This document shows positions 36,601-44,373 of a stretch of DNA of 64,000 nucleotides, piece after piece. The position numbers were made by a program, and so were the translations under genes. The notes beneath the pieces are model-generated. The model was not told where the DNA came from, ran no database searches, and saw only the letters and a program-made list of their open reading frames with translations. Every line of letters starts with the position of its first letter. Position 1 is the stretch's first letter. The DNA is from CBDBJR01 sp965206445. Lineage in GTDB: Bacteria > Pseudomonadota > Gammaproteobacteria > Arenicellales > Poriferihabitantaceae. The DNA is taken from contig CBDBJR010000002.1 of NCBI GenBank assembly GCA_965206445.1, forward strand, positions 2,666,001 to 2,730,000. Direction: 5' to 3'.

Positions 36601-37234
36601 CTACTGCAGTTCCTGTCGCGCCTGTTGCTACAAAAGGCCTGCCGAGTGCGGCAGACGATCCGAATGTTCTGATAAAGCTTTCTGTGCCGTCATTAATGCT
36701 ACCCGTGAATACTCTGCCGTCGCCCACTCCAGCGAAGATTGCGCCATTCTGGTCTCTGGACTCGGTGGCGCCCCACCTGCCGTCGTAGAGGTCTGCGTAG
36801 TTGTTCGCCACCCGGCGGCCCAGGTAGTAGAAAATCGGCTCGCCGTTGCCGTCGCCGCCGAACCGGTTGGTATCGGTGTTGTCGCGTGCATCAACGGCTT
36901 CGGTGGAGCCGAGGACGTTGAAGGTTAAGCCGCTGAACGGGGTGCCGGTGGCGCCATTGGCCTGATCCTGGACAAAGGTGTTGTAGTCGGCGATGTTGGT
37001 GGGTCTGGCGTCCCTGCCACTCCTGGTGACGAACAGGATGCGGTAGTTTGCACCGGGCGTGATGCAGTCGGGGACGACGCCGGTCCAGGTGACTGCGCCG
37101 CCGCACGCGTCCTGCGCGAGGGCCGGGGCCGGGGCGATTGCGGCTGCCAACAGCAGCAGCGCGGCCAGGTATTTTAGTCTGCCGACGTCATGCCGCCGGG
37201 GCGCCCCGCCGGTTTTTCGGGGGGGAGTAACCAT
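33686..37234 (-). CDS. Large secreted LRR and cadherin-like-domain protein
   Basis: About 1182 residues. A Sec signal (LKYLAALLLLAAAIAPAPALA) precedes a roughly 220-residue N-terminal domain (VVPDCITPGANYRILFVTRSG, FYYLGRRVANNYADLY). Three successive modules follow, each with leucine-rich repeats (LPANIFADLSAL, LPPDVFAGLSS type), a cysteine-containing FVCSR segment and a cadherin-like beta-sandwich of the PF12733 type (LSGLTLSTGFLNPVF..., ITVNGA, TLTYTVT). Modules 2 and 3 are nearly identical in DNA with a 930-base offset. ATG 37234 is chosen; 37303 and 37312 are also possible. Extracellular location and adhesion or host-contact function are inferred. The gene is flanked by oppositely oriented heptamer/palindrome blocks. 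Confidence 0.78.
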   Translation of the reverse strand: MVTPPRKTGGAPRRHDVGRLKYLAALLLLAAAIAPAPALAQDACGGAVTWTGVVPDCITPGANYRILFVTRSGRDARPTNIADYNTFVQDQANGATGTPFSGLTFNVLGSTEAVDARDNTDTNRFGGDGNGEPIFYYLGRRVANNYADLYDGRWGATESRDQNGAIFAGVGDGRVFTGSINDGTESFIRTFGSSAALGRPFVATGATGTAVDQLAAFATLSGGQARSFYALSQVIRKPVAGGVNICGRTQAVRDAILTISADSFCTSVSDLATITTLDFSRGAPGGGITALQRGDFDGLTGLTILRFNQNSLTTLPANIFADLSALVELNLFNNDLNTLPVGAFAGLTSVQRLYINRNELTSLSVGIFDGLNALEDLGLATNPFTPGTGLPVGIFDDVLGTLGPVALDGGDGLAVDTVVRAAHFVCSRADAAAIVTFTGAAHCLRVTAAQFDDYLTLIDATLSGLTPSDGTLNPVFDSATTTYAVNVTNRISNVTVTPTATNADGATITVNGAAVTSGTASVAIFLTAGTPLVIPIVVTAADGTTTMTYTVTVRSGVSVCDRTPQVQVAIIAESSATECSSIPDLATISLIDIGGSLTALQSGDFAGMSGLTNLSIIFQPITALPADIFAGLSALRSVDIAGNNIDTLPPDVFAGLSSVDQLLLRNNNLASLPANIFDGLDSLADLTLSGNPFTADTGLPAGIFDDVLDTLGPVAIFGTSGLVVDDTVRAAHFVCSRDDVDAIVAATGVTDCIRITTAQLATYLATAATLSGLTLSTGFLNPVFNFATTAYTVLIGNSAAGVSVTPTATNATGATITVNGATVASGVTSTAIPLTVDTPLAIPIVVTAADGTTTLTYTVTATRGSPLNICDRTPAVRDAIIRESSATECSNIPDLATIGQVTISGSLTALQSGDFAGMSGLTNLAILFQPITALPAGIFAGLSALRSVDISRNNIDTLPPDVFAGLSSVEELFMNNNNLASLPANIFDGLDSLADLSLVGNSFTADTGLPAGIFDDVLGTLGPVAIIGSSGLVVDDTVRAAHFVCSHDDADAIVVAVPGVEDCIRISSAQFNAYFSAMLSGLSLSAGPLDPPFATDTRAYTVLAANNVASVTVTPIAPNADAITVNAAAVTSGSFSTAIFLTVDTPLDIPIIVTSGAVTMTYTVTVTRETLLTARCVAPLRQ

Positions 37235-37550
37235 GGATGCGTCAGCGGCGCCGCAACGCGGCACGGATACGGCTTGCTGACGACTAACGGGATGGTTTCG
37301 CATTGCAGGCATCTTGATTAAAAAAAAACAACTAAACGCGTTGTCTGGGCATGGCACATCCGTCACTCTGGTTTGCAACCGCCCGGATGCCGCTTTCGCG
37401 GCAAGGCCGGAAATCGCAGCCAAGCACCTCGGCCCCCGCTGTGGGTTGCAGACACTGTCGCCGGTGCATATTGTGTGGCTGGCTATGGCTGGTACGGTGT
37501 TCGACAAACGCGAATTGCATCAAATCCGGGCGGCGATGTCAACTGTTTTG

Positions 37551-37645
37551 CCGCCTACGGCGGGAATTAGGAATTAGGAATTAGGAATTAGGAATGCCGC
37601 CTTTGGCGGGAAATCCGCCTACGGCGGGAATTAGGAATTGGGAAT
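37551..37645. repeat. Heptamer/palindrome block upstream of the LRR gene, inverted relative to the downstream block
   Basis: Palindromes CCGCC-TAC-GGCGG (37553), CCGCC-TTT-GGCGG (37594) and CCGCC-TAC-GGCGG (37613) alternate with runs of GAATTAG-type heptamers (four at 37564-37591 and about three at 37627-37645). The orientation is opposite to the block at 33532-33684, so the two face each other across the LRR gene. Confidence 0.92.
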
Positions 37646-37657
37646 TCCGCATTTTTT

Positions 37658-37761
37658 GTCATTCCTGCGGAAGCAGGAATCCAGACAAACAACAATATCA
37701 TCATACAAATCTCTCCAATCGGCATGATGTTTTACTGGATTCCTGCTTCCGCAGGAATGAC
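37658..37761. mobile_element. 104-base MITE-like element with perfect terminal inverted repeats
   Basis: The 27-base left arm (37658-37684, GTCATTCCTGCGGAAGCAGG...) is the exact reverse complement of the right arm (37735-37761), with about 50 AT-rich bases between. Each arm is itself a small hairpin (ATTCCTGC-GGAA-GCAGGAAT). The arm resembles the widespread GTCATTCC...GGAATCCAG class of dispersed proteobacterial repeats. No transposase is encoded. Confidence 0.8.
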
Positions 37762-37817
37762 GGCTTTGAGGCAAAAAATAATAAGCCAATTGCCTGAAGT
37801 GGTCCAGCCAGCACCTT

Positions 37818-37880
37818 ATCAGGGGGGAGACGATAACCCTGTCAAACCGGGCTGTCGCCTTGGTCAGCAAACCCCCTGAT
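37818..37880. other. Possible structured element with a nine-base closing stem
   Basis: ATCAGGGGG (37818-37826) pairs perfectly with CCCCCTGAT (37872-37880) around 45 bases that contain further complementary pieces. It lies between the MITE-like element and the next heptamer array. It could be a structured RNA, a repeat end or chance; no known riboswitch core was recognised. Confidence 0.35.
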
Positions 37881-37998
37881 CATTCCTAATTCCTAATTCC
37901 TAATTCCTAATTCCTAATTCCCGCCGCAGGCGGCATTCATTCCTAATTCCTAATTCCTAATTCCCGCCGTAGGCGGCATTATTCCCGCCGTAGGCGGC
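37880..37998. repeat. Third heptamer/palindrome block, upstream of cbiX
   Basis: Runs of CTAATTC heptamers (about 37885-37920 and 37939-37963) are each followed by palindromes: CCGCC-GCA-GGCGG (37921), CCGCC-GTA-GGCGG (37965) and CCGCC-GTA-GGCGG (37985). The orientation matches the block at 33532-33684. The block ends only nine bases before the candidate cbiX -10 box. Confidence 0.92.
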
Positions 37999-38006
37999 AA
38001 ACGGGA

Positions 38007-38012
38007 TATAAT
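38007..38012 (+). promoter_or_regulatory. Candidate -10 box for cbiX
   Basis: A consensus TATAAT lies 24 bases before the cbiX start. The -35 region would fall inside the CCGCC palindrome and has no good match, so promoter strength may depend on the inserted repeat block or on an activator. Confidence 0.4.
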
Positions 38013-38035
38013 CGGCCATTGATAACCCTCTGTGG

Positions 38036-39193
38036 ATGGAATCGGTGAAACTGACACCACTGCCGGCTGATGCCGGCGTTTTGATCTGCGGCCACGGTAG
38101 CCGGGCCGAGATAGCGGCGCAGGAATTTGGCCTGCTGGTGGACGCATTGCAGGCGCGCTACCCCGGGCTGCCGATGGCCTACGGGTTTCTGGAGTATTCC
38201 TCGCCCAATCTCCACATGGCGCTCGATAGCCTGACGGCCCGGGGGGTGAAAAAAATCTATGCGCTGCCCGGTATGCTGTTTGCTGCGACGCATGCAAAAA
38301 ATGACATTCCGTCGGTGCTGACCACCTATCTGCGGCGGCACCCGGGGCTGGAAATCCGCTATGGCCGGGAGCTGGGGCTGCACGCTGAAATGATTGCCGC
38401 GTTCCAGCTGCGCATCCTCGAGGCGCTGGGGCGGAAGGAGATTCCCGCCGCCGGTACGTTATACGACACGATGCTGGTGACCGTCGGCCGGGGCACTTCG
38501 GTGGCGTCGGCGAATGCGCAGGCGGCCCGGCTGTGCCGGATTGTCACCGAAAATCTGGGGTTTGGCTGGGCTGAGACGGTGTATTCCGGGGTGACGTTTC
38601 CGTCGGTCGGGGTCGGCCTGGAAATGGCGCTCCGGCTGGGGTTTAAAAAAATCGTCGTCGCGCCGTATTTTCTGTTTTCCGGCCACCTGATCGGGCGCAT
38701 TCACGCCTACACCAACCAGGTCGCCGCCGCCCACCCGCAGGTTGCGTTCCTGATGGCCGATTATCTGCGCGACAGCGTCCACGTTCTCAATACGCTGACT
38801 GCCCGGCTGGAACAGCTGGCCGCCGGCGACACGCAGCCGGTCGATGCGCTGGCGGATTTTCAGCGTCGCCTGGCGCGCGGTGAAGTCGAGCTGCACCACC
38901 ACCATGCGGAGTTCAAATCGCCTGACCGGCACGGCCATGCAGCCGCTCACGTGCCTGATCCCGATCACGACCAGGCACCCGGGCAGGCACCGGAGCACGG
39001 TCACGCGCACCACCACACGCATGCGCCGTATGTCCACATCGGCCACCCGCTGGGGCCGCGGAGTATGATTGACGAGCAGGTCTGCTGTTGTTTCATGCGT
39101 CAGTTTCCGCAGGACATCATCGACCAGGAACGGCGGAAAAAGGCCGCGCTCAATATAAGCCCGCCGACCACCGTGCCGCAGTGCACGACGTAG
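38036..39193 (+). CDS. cbiX: Sirohydrochlorin cobaltochelatase CbiX, long form with His-rich tail
   Basis: A 385-residue class II (ATP-independent) chelatase that inserts cobalt into sirohydrochlorin. Two CbiX-like halves are present: the first contains ICGHGSRAEIA near residue 18, the second begins VTVGRGTSVASANAQ and contains APYFLFSGHLIGRI. From about residue 285 a histidine-rich segment (HHHHAEF, HGHAHHHTHAPYVHIGH) follows, then a cysteine cluster VCCCF. Long CbiX proteins of other bacteria have a similar tail and some bind an iron-sulfur cluster; here the clustered Cys pattern is unusual. It marks early cobalt insertion, alongside the late chelatase CobN. It is separated from the cob region by the LRR gene. 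Confidence 0.92.
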   Translation: MESVKLTPLPADAGVLICGHGSRAEIAAQEFGLLVDALQARYPGLPMAYGFLEYSSPNLHMALDSLTARGVKKIYALPGMLFAATHAKNDIPSVLTTYLRRHPGLEIRYGRELGLHAEMIAAFQLRILEALGRKEIPAAGTLYDTMLVTVGRGTSVASANAQAARLCRIVTENLGFGWAETVYSGVTFPSVGVGLEMALRLGFKKIVVAPYFLFSGHLIGRIHAYTNQVAAAHPQVAFLMADYLRDSVHVLNTLTARLEQLAAGDTQPVDALADFQRRLARGEVELHHHHAEFKSPDRHGHAAAHVPDPDHDQAPGQAPEHGHAHHHTHAPYVHIGHPLGPRSMIDEQVCCCFMRQFPQDIIDQERRKKAALNISPPTTVPQCTT

Positions 39194-39215
39194 CCGGCAC
39201 CCGGTCAGGCCGGCC

Positions 39216-40001
39216 GTGACGGCGGTTTTTCACGTTATCATTCCGGCCCGATATGCGTCGCGCCGCCTGCCGGGCAAGCCGCTGCTGGAGATTGCCGGCA
39301 AACCGATGATTCAGCACGTCTACGACCGCGCCCGGCAAAGCCGCGCGGCGTCGGTTACCGTGGCCACGGATGATGACACGGTCGCGGCCACCCTCCGCCG
39401 GGCCGGCTGTCGGGTCGAGATGACCGGGGCACAGCACCGTTCGGGCACCGACCGGATTGCCGAGGCGGCCGGGCTGCTGGGGCTGGCGCAGGACAGCGTG
39501 ATTGTGAACGTGCAGGGCGATGAGCCGGATATGCCGCCGCGGTTGATCGATCAGGTGGCGCAATTGCTGGTTGACCGGCCGCTGGCGCACGCGGCGACCG
39601 CTTGTGCGCCGCTGGAAAATCCGCAGCAGCTGGCGGACCCCGACGTGGTGAAAGTGGTGCGCGATGCGGCGCAGCGGGCGCTGTATTTCAGCCGTGCGGC
39701 TATTCCGCACCGGCGCGGGGCGCCGCCCGATGCGCCGCCCGACGGGTGGCGGCAGGCACGGCGGCATATCGGCATTTATGCGTACCGGAACACGTATTTG
39801 CAGCATTTCTCCCGCCGGGGCGAAGGCCCGCTGGAGCGGCTGGAGCGGCTGGAGCAGCTGCGGATTTTGTGGCATGGCGATACGCTGGTCTGCTGTGACG
39901 CGGTGGCCGCCCCGGGTGCGGGGGTCGATACCCCGGCCGATCTGCAGCACGCGCGGGAGCGGATGGCGGCCAAACCGGGCCGACCGGGCCGCGGGGCATA
40001 G
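39216..40001 (+). CDS. kdsB: 3-deoxy-manno-octulosonate cytidylyltransferase
   Basis: A 261-residue CMP-KDO synthetase that activates KDO for lipid A-core assembly, so the organism has an LPS outer membrane. The nucleotide-binding start VIIPARYASRRLPGKPL is intact, and HRSGTDRIAEA, VNVQGDEPDMPP and HIGIYAYRNTYLQ follow in the family order. The GTG at 39216 is the start, 22 bases after cbiX. The C-terminus (RPGRGA) is slightly extended. The coupling to cbiX looks incidental. Confidence 0.93.
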   Translation: MTAVFHVIIPARYASRRLPGKPLLEIAGKPMIQHVYDRARQSRAASVTVATDDDTVAATLRRAGCRVEMTGAQHRSGTDRIAEAAGLLGLAQDSVIVNVQGDEPDMPPRLIDQVAQLLVDRPLAHAATACAPLENPQQLADPDVVKVVRDAAQRALYFSRAAIPHRRGAPPDAPPDGWRQARRHIGIYAYRNTYLQHFSRRGEGPLERLERLEQLRILWHGDTLVCCDAVAAPGAGVDTPADLQHARERMAAKPGRPGRGA

Positions 40002-40082
40002 ACGACAGCGGTCGAAAATACTACAATCGGGGCCGATTGTGGCCATTGGGCGCCGATTGGGGGCCGATTGAGCGAAAACATC

Positions 40083-40598
40083 ATGCCTGAACGACAAATA
40101 CTGGTTTATCCGGACGAGCGGCTGCGCCGCATCGCCGAACCGGTGCGCCGGTTTGACGACACCCTGAAGCAACTGGTTGCCGATATGGCGGAGACGATGT
40201 ACGCCGCGCCGGGCATCGGGCTGGCGGCGATTCAAGTGGACGTGCCGCAGCGGGTGGTGGTCATCGATCTGTCCGAAGAGAAAAATACCCTGCACGTGTT
40301 TATCAACCCCGGCATCACCTCGGCCGAGGGCCGCACCGAAACGGAAGAGGGCTGCCTCTCGGTGCCGGGGGTGTTTGCCGAGGTGGCGCGCGCCGAGCGC
40401 GTTATCGTTACGGCCCAGGATGTCAACGGCGATGCGTTTGAGTTGGCGGCGGACGGTATGCTGGCGGTGTGTATCCAGCATGAAATCGACCATTTGAATG
40501 GCCGGGTATTTGTCGATTATCTTTCCCGGATGAAGCAGGAGCGCGTCAAAAAGCGGTTGAAAAAGGAATACCATGCCAACGAGCCGCAGGCCGCCTGA
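40083..40598 (+). CDS. def: Peptide deformylase
   Basis: A 171-residue metalloenzyme that removes the N-formyl group from nascent proteins. All three motifs are intact: GIGLAAIQV, EGCLSVPG (metal-binding cysteine) and QHEIDHLNG (two metal histidines and catalytic glutamate). ATG 40083 (MPERQILVYPDERL) fits the family N-terminus; the TTG at 40068 is rejected. It begins the def-fmt-rsmB-trkA-trkH run, a common gammaproteobacterial order. The preceding 80 bases contain three GGCCGATT-like direct repeats. Confidence 0.95.
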   Translation: MPERQILVYPDERLRRIAEPVRRFDDTLKQLVADMAETMYAAPGIGLAAIQVDVPQRVVVIDLSEEKNTLHVFINPGITSAEGRTETEEGCLSVPGVFAEVARAERVIVTAQDVNGDAFELAADGMLAVCIQHEIDHLNGRVFVDYLSRMKQERVKKRLKKEYHANEPQAA

Positions 40599-40663
40599 TT
40601 CCCCGGCCGGCCGTCTGTGCCGGTGGTCGGCCTGACCCACCCCGCCGGCCCGCCACAGCGCGC

Positions 40664-41614
40664 ATGGTGAAAGCCGTATTTGCCGGCACGTCTGAGTTTG
40701 CCCGGCCCGGCCTGGATGCGCTCAAGGCGGCGGCCGATAGCGCCGCGCTTGAATTGGTGGCGGTGTATACCCGGCCGGACCGCCCCGCCGGCCGCGGTCG
40801 GCAGCTGCGGCAAAGCCCGATCAAGCAGGCCGCAATGCGGTATCATCTGCCGGTTTTCCAGCCATCGACCCTGACCTCTGCCCGGACGTACCATGAACTG
40901 CGGTCACTCAACCCGGATTTGCTGGTGGTGATTGCCTACGGTCTGCTGCTGCCGCCGGCGATACTGGAACTGCCGGCACTGGGCTGTGTGAATCTGCATG
41001 CGTCTTTGCTGCCGCGCTGGCGCGGGGCGGCGCCGATTCAGCGGGCGATTGCGGCCGGGGATGCGGTCACCGGCGTCACCTTGATGCGGATGCAGGCGGG
41101 GCTGGACTGTGGCCCGGTGCTGGCGGCCAAAGAGACGGCGATTGCCGCCGACGCCACCGGCGACCGCCTGCACGATCAGCTGGCGCAGCTGGGCGCGGCG
41201 TTGCTGGCCGCGTGTCTGCCGCCATTGCTGCGGGGCGGGTTGACCGGGGTGCCGCAGGATGACGCCGCCGCGACCTATGCCGCCAAACTGTCGAAGGCCG
41301 AAGCGCGCATCGATTGGCACGCCTCGGCGGTGGCGTTGAGCCGCCGCATCCGGGCCTTTACCCCGTGGCCGGGTACGGAAACGCAACTGGCCGGGCGCCG
41401 GCTGCGCATCGTGGCGGCGGAGCCGGTGGCCGCTGGTGCGCGCGACTCCGCTTGTCCGGGCGAGGTGCTGAAGGCCGACAGGCACGGCCTGGAGGTCGCC
41501 TGCGGCCGGGGGGTGCTGCGGATAACGCGGATACAAAAAAGCGCCGGGCGGCCGATGGCGGTGGCGGATTTTTTGAATGGCACGGCCCTGCCGCCGGGCA
41601 CGCGCCTGAGCTGA
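40664..41614 (+). CDS. fmt: Methionyl-tRNA formyltransferase
   Basis: A 316-residue enzyme that formylates initiator Met-tRNA. It opens VKAVFAGTSEFARPGLDAL, carries the formyl-THF site NLHASLLPRWRGAAPIQRAI and ends with the OB-like C-domain including RIRAFTPWPGTE. Length is normal. It follows def by 65 bases, as is usual for this functionally linked pair, and rsmB starts 20 bases later. Confidence 0.95.
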   Translation: MVKAVFAGTSEFARPGLDALKAAADSAALELVAVYTRPDRPAGRGRQLRQSPIKQAAMRYHLPVFQPSTLTSARTYHELRSLNPDLLVVIAYGLLLPPAILELPALGCVNLHASLLPRWRGAAPIQRAIAAGDAVTGVTLMRMQAGLDCGPVLAAKETAIAADATGDRLHDQLAQLGAALLAACLPPLLRGGLTGVPQDDAAATYAAKLSKAEARIDWHASAVALSRRIRAFTPWPGTETQLAGRRLRIVAAEPVAAGARDSACPGEVLKADRHGLEVACGRGVLRITRIQKSAGRPMAVADFLNGTALPPGTRLS

Positions 41615-41634
41615 CCCGATCGATCGATGCCACG

Positions 41635-42990
41635 ATGAATGCCCTGCACAGCCACGACCCCAATCTGCTGGCGGCTTGCGCCCTCGAGCGGGTGGTCGGG
41701 CAGCGGCAGTCTTTGGAGCAGGCGCTGGACGCCGTGCGCGGACAGCTGGCCGCAACCGCGCATGCCTATCTGCAAGAGGTGGTTTTTGGCAGTTGCCGCC
41801 AGTATTTTTTTCTCGATGCGCTGCTGCTCGATTTGCTGTCAAAGCCGTTGAAGAAAAACAGCCGGCTGCTGCATTATCTGCTGGTGCAGAGTCTGTACCA
41901 GCTGGAATTCATGCGCACGCCGGATTACGCCGTGGTCGATAAAAGTGTGCTGGCGGCGAAATCGCATTGGGATGTGTGGGCCGCCAATCTGGTCAATGCC
42001 GTCCTGCGCCGCTTTTTGCGCCAGCGCGAGCAACTCAAGGCGGGTGTCCGTGACGGCGCCAGGCGCTATGCCATGCCGCCCTGCCTGTATGACGCGATCA
42101 CGCGGGATTGGCCCGAACAGGCGGCGGATATCCTGTCGGCATTGAATCAAAAGCCGCCGATGACGTTGCGCGTCAATCGGCGTCAATGCGATCGGCAGGC
42201 GTATTTGCGTCAATTGCAGGCGCGCGACATCGCGGCGAGCCCGACGGTGGACAGCGCGCTCGGCATCACGCTGGCGCAGCCGGTTGCGGTCGAACTGCTG
42301 CCGGGGTTTGCCACCGGTGCGGTGTCGGTGCAGGATGAGTCGGCGCAATTGGTGCTGGCGGCGCTGGAGGTCGGCGACGGGCATTCGGTGCTCGATGCCT
42401 GCGCCGCGCCGGGCGGTAAAACCGCTCTGCTGCTGGAGTCGCAGCGGCATCTGAAACGCCTGCTGGCGGTTGATTTGCCCGCGCGGGTGGCGCACATACA
42501 CGCCAATCTGGAGCGGTTACAGCTGCATCACAGCGCGGTTGAAATCCGCGCCGGCAATCTGCTCGACCGGACGCTGATCGGGGCGCATGAAAAATTTGAC
42601 CGCATCCTGCTGGATGCGCCGTGCAGCGGCACCGGCGTGATTCGCCGCCATCCCGATATCAAGCATCGGCGCCAGGCGCAGGACGTGGCGAAATTTGCCG
42701 ACCAGCAGTCCGCGCTATTGGCGCGCGCCTGGTCGCTGCTCGCCGCCGGTGGCCGGCTGCTGTATGTTACCTGCTCGATTCTGCGGCCGGAAAACGATGC
42801 CGTGATACGCCGGTTTGTCGCCGGGCAGCGCGACGCGGTGGTGGAGCGCTTGCCGGCGTCAATCGGCCTGGCGGTGGAATCCGGCCGCCAGCGTTTGCCC
42901 GGCGTGCACAGCGGCGACGGTTTCTATTACAGCAGGCTGAGCAAGGCCGGGCGCGGCGGGCCGTCCCGGCAGGGTTGGCAACCGGGCTGA
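41635..42990 (+). CDS. rsmB: 16S rRNA (cytosine-967-C5)-methyltransferase
   Basis: A 451-residue RsmB protein. The N-terminal NusB-like RNA-binding domain (about 1-140, with VVFGSCRQYFFLDALL) precedes the Rossmann domain with SAM motif DACAAPGGKTALLLE, the DAPCSGTGVIRRHPDIK motif IV and the catalytic cysteine motif YVTCSILRPEND. ATG 41635 (MNALHSHDPN) is chosen because the frame upstream overlaps fmt. Only six bases separate it from trkA. Confidence 0.94.
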   Translation: MNALHSHDPNLLAACALERVVGQRQSLEQALDAVRGQLAATAHAYLQEVVFGSCRQYFFLDALLLDLLSKPLKKNSRLLHYLLVQSLYQLEFMRTPDYAVVDKSVLAAKSHWDVWAANLVNAVLRRFLRQREQLKAGVRDGARRYAMPPCLYDAITRDWPEQAADILSALNQKPPMTLRVNRRQCDRQAYLRQLQARDIAASPTVDSALGITLAQPVAVELLPGFATGAVSVQDESAQLVLAALEVGDGHSVLDACAAPGGKTALLLESQRHLKRLLAVDLPARVAHIHANLERLQLHHSAVEIRAGNLLDRTLIGAHEKFDRILLDAPCSGTGVIRRHPDIKHRRQAQDVAKFADQQSALLARAWSLLAAGGRLLYVTCSILRPENDAVIRRFVAGQRDAVVERLPASIGLAVESGRQRLPGVHSGDGFYYSRLSKAGRGGPSRQGWQPG

Positions 42991-42996
42991 GCGAAC

Positions 42997-44373
42997 ATGA
43001 AAATCATTATACTGGGCGCAGGCCAGGTCGGCAGTTCGATGGCGGACATTCTGTCGAATGACGAGAATGACGTGACCTTGATCGACCGGCGCGCCGGCGT
43101 GCTCGACGGGTTGCAGGCCCGCATGGACATTCGCACCGTGTGCGGCGCGGCCTCTTCACCCGAAGTGCTGGACAAGGCCGGGGCCGAAGATGCCGACCTG
43201 ATATTGGCGGTGACCGATTCGGATGAGGTCAATATGGTGGCCTGTCAAATCGCGCATACGCTGTTTCATACGCCGACCAAAATTGCCCGCATCCGATCGC
43301 ATGACTATCTGCTCCACCGGGATTTGTTTTGCGATCAGTCGATACCGATCGACGTGATTATCAGCCCGGAGCAAATTGTCACCCGCCAGATACTGCGCTT
43401 GATTGAATACCCGGGCGCGTTGCAGGTGATTGATTTCGCCGACGGGAAAATCTGTCTGGTCGGCCTCAAAGCCTACTATGGCGGCGCGCTGGTCGGCCAT
43501 GAGCTGCGCGAGCTCAAGCATCACCTGCCGTCGATCAAGACACGGGTGGCGGCGATTTATCGTCAGGAGCGCGCCATCGTGCCCAGCGGCCACACCATCA
43601 TCGAGCCCGACGATGAGGTTTTTTTCATCGCCACGCAGGCAAATATTCGCCAGGTCATGCAGGAATTGCGCAGCATAGAAGAGGTGGGGAAGAAGGTGAT
43701 TATTGCCGGCGCCGGCAGCATTGGCTTCCAGCTCGCGCGCGCTTTGGAGCGCAGCAAATATCAGGTGAAGCTGATCGAGCGCGACCCGGAGCGCGCCCGA
43801 TTCGTTTCGGAACAGCTGGAGGAGGTGGTCGTTTTGCAAGGCGATGCGGCCGATGAGGATCTGCTGCGCGAAGAGAACATTGACAGCATGGAGTTGTTTT
43901 GCGCCGTGACCAACGAAGATGAGGCCAATATCCTGTCATCGATGCTGGCCAAGCGGCTCGGCGCGCGGCGCGTGATGGCGATTATCAATCGATCGTCGTA
44001 TGTCGATTTGATCGAAAGCAGCATGCTGGACATTGCCATTTCTCCCCGTCAGTCGATGGTCGGCGCGCTGCTGTCGCACGTGCGGCGCGGCGACGTCGTT
44101 GCCGCGCACTCGCTGCGGCGCGGCGTGGCAGAGGCGCTCGAAGCGGTGGTGCACGGCGACGAAAAGACATCAAAGGTGGTCGGGCGTACGCTATCGAACC
44201 TCAAACTGCCCGCCGGTGCGACCATCGGCGCGATCATGCGGGACGATGATCTGATCAACCTTGAACCGACCACGCGCATACAGGAAGGCGATCACGTGAT
44301 TGTCTTTGTCCTGGATAAGCGTCGCATTCGTGACGTCGAAAAATTATTCCAGGTATCGGCGATGTTCATCTGA
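42997..44373 (+). CDS. trkA: Trk potassium uptake regulatory subunit TrkA
   Basis: A 458-residue cytosolic NAD(H)/ATP-binding regulator of TrkH, with two RCK modules. Rossmann motifs are ILGAGQVGSSMADIL at the N-terminus and IAGAGSIGFQLARAL near residue 232, each followed by an RCK_C domain. Length is normal for the two-module form. It follows rsmB by six bases and precedes trkH, its membrane partner, after 74 bases of degenerate 11-base repeats. Confidence 0.95.
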   Translation: MKIIILGAGQVGSSMADILSNDENDVTLIDRRAGVLDGLQARMDIRTVCGAASSPEVLDKAGAEDADLILAVTDSDEVNMVACQIAHTLFHTPTKIARIRSHDYLLHRDLFCDQSIPIDVIISPEQIVTRQILRLIEYPGALQVIDFADGKICLVGLKAYYGGALVGHELRELKHHLPSIKTRVAAIYRQERAIVPSGHTIIEPDDEVFFIATQANIRQVMQELRSIEEVGKKVIIAGAGSIGFQLARALERSKYQVKLIERDPERARFVSEQLEEVVVLQGDAADEDLLREENIDSMELFCAVTNEDEANILSSMLAKRLGARRVMAIINRSSYVDLIESSMLDIAISPRQSMVGALLSHVRRGDVVAAHSLRRGVAEALEAVVHGDEKTSKVVGRTLSNLKLPAGATIGAIMRDDDLINLEPTTRIQEGDHVIVFVLDKRRIRDVEKLFQVSAMFI

